Assembly (NCBI GenBank): GCA_028818385.1
Contig: JAPPNY010000224.1
Span: 1 to 29,627 of the forward strand
From: Spirochaetaceae bacterium
GTDB lineage: Bacteria > Spirochaetota > Spirochaetia > SZUA-6 > Bin103
DNA length: 29,627 bases
Reading direction: 5' to 3'
In this document: piece by piece, positions 16,246 through 22,995 of the stretch
Numbering within the stretch: position 1 is the first letter of the stretch
Layout: every line of letters starts with the position of its first letter
Translations under genes and position numbers: made by a program
The notes under the pieces: generated by a model
Database searches by the model: none
What the model was told of the DNA's origin: nothing
Seen by the model: the letters and a program-made list of their open reading frames with translations, nothing else

Positions 16246-16295
16246 AGAGGAGCGCCACCTTAGCATGGCCGCCCTGGCCGCGGTGCCGAGTTTCA

Positions 16296-16325
16296 TTGAC
16301 AGCTTAGAAAAGCGGTCGATATATT
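16296..16325 (+). promoter_or_regulatory. Strong sigma-70-like promoter of the ffh operon
   Basis: TTGACA (16296-16301) and TATATT (16320-16325) are separated by 18 bases. The predicted transcription start, near 16332, leaves only about six bases before the ffh ATG at 16338. This is the best promoter match in the window. Confidence 0.7.
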
Positions 16326-16337
16326 GCCTCCCTGCGC

Positions 16338-17699
16338 ATGCGCACCAGCCTGAGTTCCCGCCTGATCGACGTGTTGCGCAACGTCACCACGCGCAAGCAA
16401 CTCACGGAACGCAACATTCGCGACGCCGTCAACGAGATCAGGAACGCCTTGCTCGAAGCCGATGTGAATGTGCGCGTGGTCCGTCGCTTCGTCAACCGGA
16501 CGGTTGAAGAGGCGATCGGCGATCAGCGCGTGTCGGGCGTATCGGCCGCCGACCAGTTCACGCGTACGGTGCACCAGCGTCTCACCGACATGCTCGGCGG
16601 CGGCGACACCGGGCTCGAACTGCGCGACCTGAAGCCGCCCGCGAGGATTCTCATGGTGGGTCTGCAGGGTTCGGGGAAGACCACCACCGCCGCCAAGCTG
16701 GCCCGGCGCCTGGCCGCCGACGGCCGACGGCCGCTGTTGATCGCCGCCGATCGCGCGCGGCCGGCGGCTGTCGAGCAGTTGGAGCTCCTGGGGCGCACGA
16801 TCGGCGTCGATGTCTACACTGCCGCCGGCCTCCGCGGGGCCGATGGCGCTGCCAAGGTGACCCGTGAGGGGCTCCGGCACGCTCAACAGGGCGGGCACGA
16901 CACGGTGATCGTGGATACGTCGGGCCGCAGCCAGGCAGACGAAGACCTGATGCGGGAACTCGAGCAGGTGCGGTCGGTGCTGGAGCCCGACCGCACCCTG
17001 CTGGTCGCCGACGCCATGACCGGGCAGGCCGCGGCCACGGTGGCCGGCGGCTTCGAGGAACGCATCGGCATCACCGGCGTCATCCTGTCCAAGACCGACT
17101 CGGACGCGCGGGGCGGAGCGGCCCTGTCGATGAAGGGAGTCACCGGCAAGCCGGTGTGCTTTATCGGCACCGGGGAGAGGCTGGAGGACCTGGAGCCGTT
17201 TCACGCGGAACGGTTCGCGGGGCAGATCCTGGGGATGGGTGACGTCGTCAGCCTGGTGGAGAAGGCCGAGCAGGTGATCGATCAGCAGCAGGCGGAACGG
17301 ACGCTGCGGCGCGTGCGTTCGAACACGCTGACGCTGGCCGACTACCTGGAGCAGATCCGCGGCTTGCGCAAGATGGGGAACCTGGATGCGCTGATCGACA
17401 AGATCCCCGGCGCGCGCGCGGCCATGGCGGAGGGCGCGATCGACGAGCAGGTGCTGCGCACGGAAGAGGCCATGATATTGTCGATGACCCCGGCCGAGCG
17501 CGATAATCACCGCATCCTGGGTCCGTCACGGCGGCGCAGGGTGGCGCGCGGAAGCGGCACGACCGTGCTGGCGGTCAGCCGCTTCCTGAAGAAATTCGAG
17601 AAGATGTCAGCGGCCATGCGAAAGATGGCGCGCGGCGGCGCCGGCGGCGGGATGAAGCCCGCCCGTGCGACCCGCGGCGGCAAGCGCTTCCGCCGCTGA
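16338..17699 (+). CDS. ffh: Signal recognition particle GTPase
   Basis: Ffh binds signal peptides and 4.5S RNA and delivers ribosomes to FtsY at the membrane. The 453-residue protein shows the N domain (LSSRLIDVLRNVT to ALLEADVN), the GTPase P-loop GLQGSGKTT, DTSGR and the SKTD guanine-specificity motif. The M domain contains ADYLEQIRGLRKMG and ends in a basic, Gly/Met-containing tail that suits RNA binding. The start is well supported by family N-termini, although no Shine-Dalgarno sequence is seen and the promoter predicts a very short leader. It opens the ribosome/tRNA operon, with rpsP following after 26 bases. Confidence 0.97.
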   Translation: MRTSLSSRLIDVLRNVTTRKQLTERNIRDAVNEIRNALLEADVNVRVVRRFVNRTVEEAIGDQRVSGVSAADQFTRTVHQRLTDMLGGGDTGLELRDLKPPARILMVGLQGSGKTTTAAKLARRLAADGRRPLLIAADRARPAAVEQLELLGRTIGVDVYTAAGLRGADGAAKVTREGLRHAQQGGHDTVIVDTSGRSQADEDLMRELEQVRSVLEPDRTLLVADAMTGQAAATVAGGFEERIGITGVILSKTDSDARGGAALSMKGVTGKPVCFIGTGERLEDLEPFHAERFAGQILGMGDVVSLVEKAEQVIDQQQAERTLRRVRSNTLTLADYLEQIRGLRKMGNLDALIDKIPGARAAMAEGAIDEQVLRTEEAMILSMTPAERDNHRILGPSRRRRVARGSGTTVLAVSRFLKKFEKMSAAMRKMARGGAGGGMKPARATRGGKRFRR

Positions 17700-17725
17700 C
17701 GCGGACACCACACAGGAGCGAACAG

Positions 17726-18058
17726 ATGAGCGTAGCGATCCGGCTCAAGCGACACGGTACGAGAAACCGTCCGTTCTACCGAATCGTCGTGATGGACTCG
17801 CGGCGGCCGCGAGACGGCAGGGTGATCGAGGAGCTCGGTCGCTATCAGCCGACCGAGCCCGAAGGCACGCAGGCCAGCCTCGACGAGGCGCGCGTGCGGG
17901 AGTGGATGGGCAAGGGCGCCCGGCCATCGCCGACCGTCCGACGCATTCTCAACCGTCAGGCCCGCGTACAGTCCGCTGGCGCTGGCGGGGAATCCGCTGG
18001 CGGGGAGTCCGCTGGTGAGGAGATCGGAGACGGATCGGCCCCGGCATCCGCAGAGTGA
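17726..18058 (+). CDS. rpsP: 30S ribosomal protein S16
   Basis: S16 is a small-subunit assembly protein. The conserved core is clear (SVAIRLKRHGTRNRPFYRIVV, DGRVIEELGRYQP, and a region near VREWMGKGARPSPTVRRIL). The ribosome binding site is AGGAG, just before the ATG. The 110-residue length exceeds the usual ~80-90 because of an Ala/Gly/Ser/Glu-rich tail encoded by short near-repeats of TCCGCTGGCGGGGAG (about 17972-18021). This tail is probably disordered. The gene lies between ffh and khpA in the standard order. Confidence 0.97.
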   Translation: MSVAIRLKRHGTRNRPFYRIVVMDSRRPRDGRVIEELGRYQPTEPEGTQASLDEARVREWMGKGARPSPTVRRILNRQARVQSAGAGGESAGGESAGEEIGDGSAPASAE

Positions 18059-18104
18059 CATGCCGCACGTGTGGCGGGCACGGAGCGAACGGTGGAGGTG
18101 AACG

Positions 18105-18338
18105 ATGGAAAAGGAGTTGGTCGAGTTCGTCGCTCGCGCCCTGGTAGACGAGCCTGACGGCGTCGAGGTCACCGTGGTCGAAGGCGAGAAGTCGACCATT
18201 GTGGAGTTGAAGGTGGCCGATGGCGACCTGGGCAAGGTCATCGGCAAGCAGGGCCGGATCGCCAAGGCGATCCGTACCATTCTCAGCGCCGCTGGCACCA
18301 AGACCGGCAAGCGGGTCGTGCTCGAAATCATCGACTGA
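18105..18338 (+). CDS. khpA: KH-domain RNA-binding protein KhpA
   Basis: This 77-residue single KH-domain protein (YlqC/KhpA family) has the RNA-binding loop in [16 protein letters not shown], the family's GxxG motif. KhpA proteins bind small and ribosomal RNAs and influence cell size in Gram-positive bacteria. The location between rpsP and rimM is the classic one. A GGTGGAGGTG sequence before the ATG is a strong ribosome binding site. The assignment is firm for the family; the cellular role here is inferred. Confidence 0.94.
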   Translation: MEKELVEFVARALVDEPDGVEVTVVEGEKSTIVELKVADGDLGKVIGKQGRIAKAIRTILSAAGTKTGKRVVLEIID

Positions 18339-18342
18339 AGCC

Positions 18343-18933
18343 ATGGACGGGCAGGGCGCTCGGAGCGCTGCGGCCGCTCGGAGCGGTGCGGGCGCTCGGA
18401 GCGCTGAGGCCGCACGGAGCGCGCCGCAGGACGGATGGATAGCGGTGGGCCGCATCCGGCGGGCGCACGGCGTGCAGGGATTCGTCCGTTTCGAGAGCCT
18501 CTCGGGCGAGCTCGATCATTTCCCGGCGATGCACGAGGTGGAGCTGCGAGGCCGTGGACAGCAGCCGCGGCGCTACGATGTGGAGTCGTTCCGTCTGTCC
18601 GCGCCGACGCTGCTGATGAAGCTGGAAGGGGTGGACGACCGGGACGCGGCCGCGAAGATCGCCGGGCGGGAAATCTGGGTGGAGCGCCGCCATGCGGCGC
18701 CGCTGGGACCCGACGAGTTCTACCTGGCCGATCTGACCGGATGCGAGGTCCGCCAGGACGGCCGGCCGATCGGCACCGTGCGATCGGTGCTGGAGGCGGG
18801 TGCCGGCGATGTGCTGGAGGCGGTCCGTGACGACGGCCGCACCGTGCTGGTTCCCTTTCGGCGGCAGTACGTGCGATCAGCCGACACCGACGCCGGCGTC
18901 ATCGAGCTCGCCAGCGACGCGGTCATCGAATGA
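18343..18933 (+). CDS. rimM: 16S rRNA processing protein RimM, with a repeat-expanded N-terminus
   Basis: RimM helps mature the 30S head domain and binds S19. The barrel domain begins at WIAVGRIRRAHGVQGFVRF, and a PRC-like domain follows (DEFYLADLTGCEV to VPFRRQYV), giving the normal two-domain layout. The ATG at 18343 adds about 27 residues encoded by four 18-bp tandem repeats (18355-18426, period GARSAA). There is no clear binding site for this ATG, so translation may begin later, for example at a GTG near 18445. The 3' end overlaps trmD by an ATGA junction. Confidence 0.93.
   Translation: MDGQGARSAAAARSGAGARSAEAARSAPQDGWIAVGRIRRAHGVQGFVRFESLSGELDHFPAMHEVELRGRGQQPRRYDVESFRLSAPTLLMKLEGVDDRDAAAKIAGREIWVERRHAAPLGPDEFYLADLTGCEVRQDGRPIGTVRSVLEAGAGDVLEAVRDDGRTVLVPFRRQYVRSADTDAGVIELASDAVIE
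18355..18426 (+). repeat. Four tandem 18-bp repeats at the rimM 5' end
   Basis: Units such as GGCGCTCGGAGCGCTGCG at 18355, 18373, 18391 and 18409 repeat with a few substitutions. Each unit holds a small inverted repeat (GCGCT-CGG-AGCGC), so the RNA could fold into serial hairpins. The period of 18 keeps the reading frame. Confidence 0.85.
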
Positions 18934-19628
18934 CGTTCACGGTCCTGACGCTCTTCCCGGAGCTGCTGACCCCGTTCGTTGCGACATCCATCGTCGGCCG
19001 CGCCGTCGAGCGCGGCCTTATCGATGTCCAGACCGTCGACATCCGCGACTACGCCCACGACCCGCACCGTACCTGCGACGACAGTCCCTATGGTGGAGGC
19101 GCGGGGATGGTGTTGAAGCCGGAGCCGGTCAGCCGCGCGATCGAATCGGTGGTGAGCCGGCGCACGGTAAGGCCACGTGCCATTCACCTCACTGCCGCAG
19201 GCTTGCCGTTCGATCGCGATCTGGCGCGCCGTTGGGCGGCGGAGGGGCGGGAGCTGCTGCTCGTGGCCGGCCGCTACGAGGGGATCGACCAGCGCGTGGT
19301 CGATCTGTTCGTGGAGGATGAGGTGTCGATCGGAGACTACGTGCTGATCGGCGGCGAGGTGGCGGCGATGGCGGTCATCGAGGCCGTGGCGCGGCTGGTC
19401 CCCGGGGTGATCCAGGCGGACTCGCTCGCGGAAGAGAGCTTCGAGGGCGACGTTCTCGAATATCCTCAGTACACTAGACCTGCGGTGTTTCGCGGCGTGC
19501 CGGTGCCGCCGGTACTGCTGTCCGGAGACCACGCACGGATCAGGGAGTGGCGCCGCCGGCAGGCGGCCCAGCGTACGGCCCGCCTGCGTCCGGACCTGCT
19601 ACGAAGGAGCGAACGATGGAGCAACTGA
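18930..19628 (+). CDS. trmD: tRNA (guanine-37-N1)-methyltransferase
   Basis: TrmD methylates G37 next to the anticodon using S-adenosylmethionine, preventing +1 frameshifts. The 232-residue protein has the conserved opening [10 protein letters not shown], the motif [15 protein letters not shown], the AdoMet knot region ([35 protein letters not shown]) and the C-terminal YTRP...PPVLLSGDH. It overlaps rimM by four bases and rplS by thirteen, so translation of the three is probably coupled. Confidence 0.97.
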   Translation: MTFTVLTLFPELLTPFVATSIVGRAVERGLIDVQTVDIRDYAHDPHRTCDDSPYGGGAGMVLKPEPVSRAIESVVSRRTVRPRAIHLTAAGLPFDRDLARRWAAEGRELLLVAGRYEGIDQRVVDLFVEDEVSIGDYVLIGGEVAAMAVIEAVARLVPGVIQADSLAEESFEGDVLEYPQYTRPAVFRGVPVPPVLLSGDHARIREWRRRQAAQRTARLRPDLLRRSERWSN

Positions 19629-19972
19629 TACGGGATGTCGAGACCGACCAGACGCGGTCTCATGCAACGGAATTCGGAGTCGGCGACTCGGTGCGGATCC
19701 ATTTCAAGATCATCGAAGGCAAGACCGAACGGACCCAGGTGTTCGAAGGCACCTGCATCGCTCGCAAGGGCTCGGGCGTCAGTTCGACGTTCACCGTCCG
19801 CAAGATCTCCTACGGCGTCGGCGTGGAGCGGGTGTTCCCGCTGCACTCGCCCAAGATCGCCAAGATCGAGGTGTCGCGCCGGGGCCGCGTGCGCCGCGCG
19901 AAGCTCTTCTACCTGCGCGATCGGGTGGGCAAGGCAGCGAAGGTGCCGGAGCGCCGGATCCGCAAGCGCTAG
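19616..19972 (+). CDS. rplS: 50S ribosomal protein L19
   Basis: L19 lies at the subunit interface of the ribosome. The 118-residue protein matches the family throughout ([61 protein letters not shown]). The ATG at 19616 has an AAGGAG binding site and overlaps the end of trmD. The last codons, CGC TAG, form part of a 7-bp target duplication of the adjacent repeat element, so the element inserted exactly at the stop codon and regenerated it. Confidence 0.97.
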   Translation: MEQLIRDVETDQTRSHATEFGVGDSVRIHFKIIEGKTERTQVFEGTCIARKGSGVSSTFTVRKISYGVGVERVFPLHSPKIAKIEVSRRGRVRRAKLFYLRDRVGKAAKVPERRIRKR

Positions 19973-19973
19973 A

Positions 19974-20075
19974 AGTCTGTCGGGCTTGCCGCGCCAGCGG
20001 GAAGGCCGACAGACTACGACGCGTAAGGTGGGGATGGGCCGAAAGCGGAGCCGTAGGCGACGGTTTCGGGGCGCT
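19974..20075 (-). repeat. Dispersed palindromic element, copy 2 (after rplS)
   Basis: This is the inverted match of 6268-6369. The outer stem is AGTCTGTCGG/CCGACAGACT (10 bp), with the same inner imperfect stem. GCGCTAG occurs at 19966-19972 and again at 20071-20077, 105 bp apart, as a candidate target-site duplication. On that reading the element proper is 19973-20070. Because the hairpin begins two bases after the rplS stop, it could also act as a terminator or mRNA-stabilising structure within the operon. Confidence 0.85.
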
Positions 20076-20106
20076 AGGAGCCCCGTCGGACGCCCCCGGG
20101 GTCGAC

Positions 20107-20137
20107 TTGAAGCGATAGCGCGAAACCCGCGCTTCAA
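20107..20137 (+). terminator. Hairpin in the rplS-yraN gap
   Basis: TTGAAGCG (20107-20114) pairs with CGCTTCAA (20130-20137) around a 15-base loop. There is no T-run after it. It is followed at once by a TTGACG (20140-20145) and a perfect short palindrome at 20161-20175, so it may separate transcription of the two operon halves. Confidence 0.4.
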
Positions 20138-20230
20138 TGTTGACGATACTGTATGCAGACATCGGTAGTACCGATGGACGGCGCGGCCCGGAAGGCGTCC
20201 GAGCCTCGCCGATCACATCGACAGGACCGG

Positions 20231-20596
20231 GTGAGCAGTGTCCAGAAGGGTAGAATCGGTGAACGTCAGGCCGCCGCATACCTCCGGGAGCGCGGCTACC
20301 GCATCGTCGAGCGCAATGTTCGCATGCGGGTGGGGGAGATCGACCTGGTCGCATGCCGCGGCGACAGCGTCGTGTTCGTCGAGGTCAAGGCTTGGGGCAG
20401 CTTCGGCGCCGCCGATCTGGCGGCCGTGGTGAACGATCGCAAGCGGCTGCGGATCGTCCGCACGGCGGCGGCGCTTCTGGCCCGGAGCCCGAGCTTGCAG
20501 CGGTTCCGGCCGCGGTTTGACATCCTGCTCTTGCGCTCCGGACAGCCGCCGCTGCATCTCGAGTCGGCATTCGGCGCCGACGGGGAACCTCTGTGA
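20231..20596 (+). CDS. yraN: YraN/UPF0102 family putative endonuclease
   Basis: This protein of about 121 residues belongs to the UPF0102 family, which has a restriction-endonuclease-like fold and is often found near rplS and rnhB. The key segment GEIDLVACRGDSVVFVEVKA carries the D-x(n)-ExK pattern of such nucleases, preceded by KGRIGERQAAAYLRERGY. The GTG at 20231 with AGGA upstream is chosen because family proteins start shortly before KGRxGE; in-frame starts further upstream (20153, 20174) are possible. The biochemical role of the family is not well known. The stop overlaps the next gene in a GTGA junction. Confidence 0.88.
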   Translation: MSSVQKGRIGERQAAAYLRERGYRIVERNVRMRVGEIDLVACRGDSVVFVEVKAWGSFGAADLAAVVNDRKRLRIVRTAAALLARSPSLQRFRPRFDILLLRSGQPPLHLESAFGADGEPL

Positions 20597-20889
20597 CGCC
20601 GTCCGGCCGCAGGCGCCGCCGCGCCCTGCGCCGCGTGGTCAAGGCATTCCCGATCGTGTGGTACCGCTCGCGCCTGCGGCGGCGCCAGCCAAGATTCGGG
20701 CTGGACAGGAACGGGCTCCGGTACGTGCCCGCCGGGCTGCAGCCGTTGGCCCATCGCGGCGCGTCCCGCACGTTGGCCCGGCGCGTCGAGTTACGCAGCA
20801 AGATCAGGGACCGAAGGTACCTGGAGCGGGCCATCCGCTATCTGGCGCAGCTCCTGACCGAAGACGCGCCGCGCAAGACTCGCCGGTGA
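20593..20889 (+). CDS. Small basic hypothetical protein
   Basis: This 98-residue protein is not recognised. It is very basic (runs such as SGRRRRRALRRVV and LRRRQPRF) with a central Tyr/Pro segment (GLRYVPAGLQPLAH) and an Arg-rich helix at the end. The GTG start overlaps the yraN stop, and its own stop overlaps the next GTG, so it is translationally coupled on both sides; this supports it being a real gene. The charge suggests nucleic-acid or ribosome contact, but this is inference only. Confidence 0.65.
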   Translation: MTPSGRRRRRALRRVVKAFPIVWYRSRLRRRQPRFGLDRNGLRYVPAGLQPLAHRGASRTLARRVELRSKIRDRRYLERAIRYLAQLLTEDAPRKTRR

Positions 20890-21197
20890 ATCCGCCTCCG
20901 CCGCGTTGTCCGCTCTGTTCGGAGCCGGTGGACGATCTGATGCTTGCGCTGGTGCATCCCGAAACCGAGGCCCCGGCTCACTTCGAGTGCGTGTTGACCG
21001 CGATCCGTGAGGGCGAACAGCTCGAGCCCGGCGAGCAGATCTGCTACGTCGGCGGTGGCGTGTTCGCCATCGTGCGGGCCGGACGCGGGCGGCGCAGCGC
21101 CAGGATCCGCAAGCGCATTCCGTACGAGTCGGAAACCACGCCTCCACAGTGGCGCATCGATCAGGTGCGCCGCATACCGAGTACCCCATCAAACTGA
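20886..21197 (+). CDS. Small zinc-ribbon-like hypothetical protein, C-terminus altered by the IS element
   Basis: This 103-residue protein is not recognised. It has Cys8 and Cys11 in CPLC and then His32 and Cys35 in HFEC, a plausible four-ligand zinc site, followed by a GEQICYVGGGVFAIV strand region and a basic IRKRIPYE segment. The GTG overlaps the previous stop. The IS21 element starts at about 21180, so the last few codons (after VRRIP) and the stop codon are supplied by the IS end rather than by the original gene. The lost tail was probably short, but that cannot be told here. Confidence 0.65.
   Translation: MNPPPPRCPLCSEPVDDLMLALVHPETEAPAHFECVLTAIREGEQLEPGEQICYVGGGVFAIVRAGRGRRSARIRKRIPYESETTPPQWRIDQVRRIPSTPSN
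21180..21196 (+). repeat. IS21 left terminal inverted repeat
   Basis: AGTACCCCATCAAACTG is repeated in inverted orientation at the right end. It overlaps the last codons and the stop of the upstream small gene. Confidence 0.8.
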
Positions 21198-21280
21198 TGT
21201 CGACGGGTGACTGCGGGTTCCGGAAATTCTGACCGCGATTCTTCCGGAAATTCTGGCCGGTCCGAACCGGAGGACCCGCA

Positions 21281-22810
21281 GTGAACGACACGGAGAGAAC
21301 CGCTAGCCAGAAGACGGCGAACGGGCATGGGTTGATGAGCACCCAGGTCGTAGAGGGTTCCATGATCACCCTCTTGAAACGCCATGAGATCCAGGTCCTG
21401 CTGAACGCCGGCCACACTCAGGCCGAAGTGGCGTCTTTGGCGAAGGTCTCTGAGCGCAGCGTGCGCCGGATCGCCGCCGAGGCGGCCGTGGAGCACGTGG
21501 ACGATCGCCAGGAGCGAGTCGAGCGCCGCATCGGCCGACCGAGGAAGGTGGACCGGTTCCGTCCGTTGGTCAAGCAGCTCCTCAAGGAGACCGACGAGGA
21601 TCGGGGGCCGCTGAAGTCGGTCGAGATCCTGCGCCGGGTGCGGCTGGACGGCTACGACGGCGGCAAGACGGCGCTCTACGAGCTGGTCGCCGAACTGCGC
21701 CCGCGCCATACGCGGGTGATGATGCGTTTCGAGGGGCTGCCGGGCGAGTTCTCCCAGCACGACTTCGGCCAAGTGCGCCTGCGCTACCTGGACGGAACGC
21801 ACGCGGTGGTGAAGTTCTTCGGCTCGCGGCTGAAGTGGTCGCGATGGGCGGCGATCGACCTGGTGGACGGCGAGGACTCCGAGACGCTGGTGCGCACGCT
21901 GGCCGAGCACTTGGTGCGGTTCGGCGGGGTGCCGCTGTGCGCGGTGTTCGATCGGCCCAAGACGGTAGCGCTGAAGTGGGACGACCGCGGCGAGGTCACC
22001 GAATGGAATCCGGTGTTCGCCTACGCGGCCCTGGAGCTGGGCTTCACCGCGGAGGTGTGCTGGCCATACCGGGCCAACCAGAAGGGATCCGTCGAGAATC
22101 TGGTGGGCTGGGTGAAGGGTTCGTTCTTCAAGCAGCGGCGGTTCCACGACCGCGGCGATCTGGTCGATCAACTCCGCGAGTGGCTGCACGAGACGAACCA
22201 CCAGCGGCCCAACCGCGCGACCGGAGAGATTCCCGAGCAGCGCCGCCAGCAGGAGCTTGAGCGGCTGCGGCCGCTGCGCACGCCGCCCGAGCGGCTGGCG
22301 CTGCGGATCCCGATTCAGGTGGACGTGACCGGCGAGGTCTCCCACGACGGGCTGCGCTACTCGATGCCGCCGCAGGCGGCCGGGATGGCCGGCACCCTGT
22401 ACCTGTACCGCGACGTGGTGCACATCGTGACCGGCCGCTACGAAGCCGAACATCCCCGGCACGTGCCCGACGGCACCGTGTCGCGGCTGGCCGAGCACCG
22501 CACCGCGCACCTGGCGGCGATCTCCGGCGCGCGCGGGCGGCGCTACCTGAAGCGCCAGCAGTTGCTGGAGACCGGAGCGGCGGCGTTGTCGTTCCTCACC
22601 GAGCTGATCCATCTCAGCCCGAGGAGCTGGTACCGGGAGGTCGACACCCTGCACGAGCTGTTGCAGCACTGCGGAGCCAAGAACCTGGATCGAGCGTTCC
22701 AGGCGGCGGTGAACGCTCAGAGCTACACCTGCTCCTTCATCGCCGAGTGCCTCGGCGTGAAGGTGCCGCTGCCTCCGGACGCCGGCGAGCACCGGGGAGG
22801 TGCCTCATGA
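21281..22810 (+). CDS. istA: IS21 transposase IstA
   Basis: This 509-residue transposase has an N-terminal helix-turn-helix (about residues 35-65, AGHTQAEVASLAKVSERSVRR). A DDE integrase core follows, with Asp in EFSQHDFGQV, Asp in LCAVFDRPKT and Glu in NQKGSVENLVGWVKG. A C-terminal domain follows. The GTG start at 21281 has GGAGG at 21269-21273. The length and motif order fit intact IstA. The stop overlaps the ATG of a small frame at 22807. The gene appears complete, so the element may be active. Confidence 0.95.
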   Translation: MNDTERTASQKTANGHGLMSTQVVEGSMITLLKRHEIQVLLNAGHTQAEVASLAKVSERSVRRIAAEAAVEHVDDRQERVERRIGRPRKVDRFRPLVKQLLKETDEDRGPLKSVEILRRVRLDGYDGGKTALYELVAELRPRHTRVMMRFEGLPGEFSQHDFGQVRLRYLDGTHAVVKFFGSRLKWSRWAAIDLVDGEDSETLVRTLAEHLVRFGGVPLCAVFDRPKTVALKWDDRGEVTEWNPVFAYAALELGFTAEVCWPYRANQKGSVENLVGWVKGSFFKQRRFHDRGDLVDQLREWLHETNHQRPNRATGEIPEQRRQQELERLRPLRTPPERLALRIPIQVDVTGEVSHDGLRYSMPPQAAGMAGTLYLYRDVVHIVTGRYEAEHPRHVPDGTVSRLAEHRTAHLAAISGARGRRYLKRQQLLETGAAALSFLTELIHLSPRSWYREVDTLHELLQHCGAKNLDRAFQAAVNAQSYTCSFIAECLGVKVPLPPDAGEHRGGAS

Positions 22811-22995
22811 CGGCCGCGATCGCCACCGGGGACCGTCGGTGCCGGGGGTACTGGGACACCACCGGTCTTCGCAAAACGTCTCAGAGAGCCGCTATGAGCG
22901 CAGTTGTTCGCCGAGGCGCCCGGATTCAGTGCCGGAGGACCGCTGCAGCCGCCGATGAGCGCCTCCTTGGGCCGTGGCGGGAGGAGCGTCGATGA
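22807..22995 (+). CDS. Small coupled reading frame between istA and istB
   Basis: This 62-residue Arg-rich frame links istA and istB through ATGA overlaps at both ends. It has a strong binding site, GGGGAGG (22794-22800), placed six bases before its ATG. Typical IS21 elements place istB directly after istA, so a separate coupled frame is unusual. The product is not recognised and has no clear domain. It may be a real small protein, or mainly a translated spacer that carries ribosomes to istB. Confidence 0.45.
   Translation: MTAAIATGDRRCRGYWDTTGLRKTSQRAAMSAVVRRGARIQCRRTAAAADERLLGPWREERR

Noticed and set aside
21161..22792. Long minus-strand open frame antisense to istA
   Set aside because: It is a mirror of the transposase in a GC-rich element, and no binding site or domain is visible.
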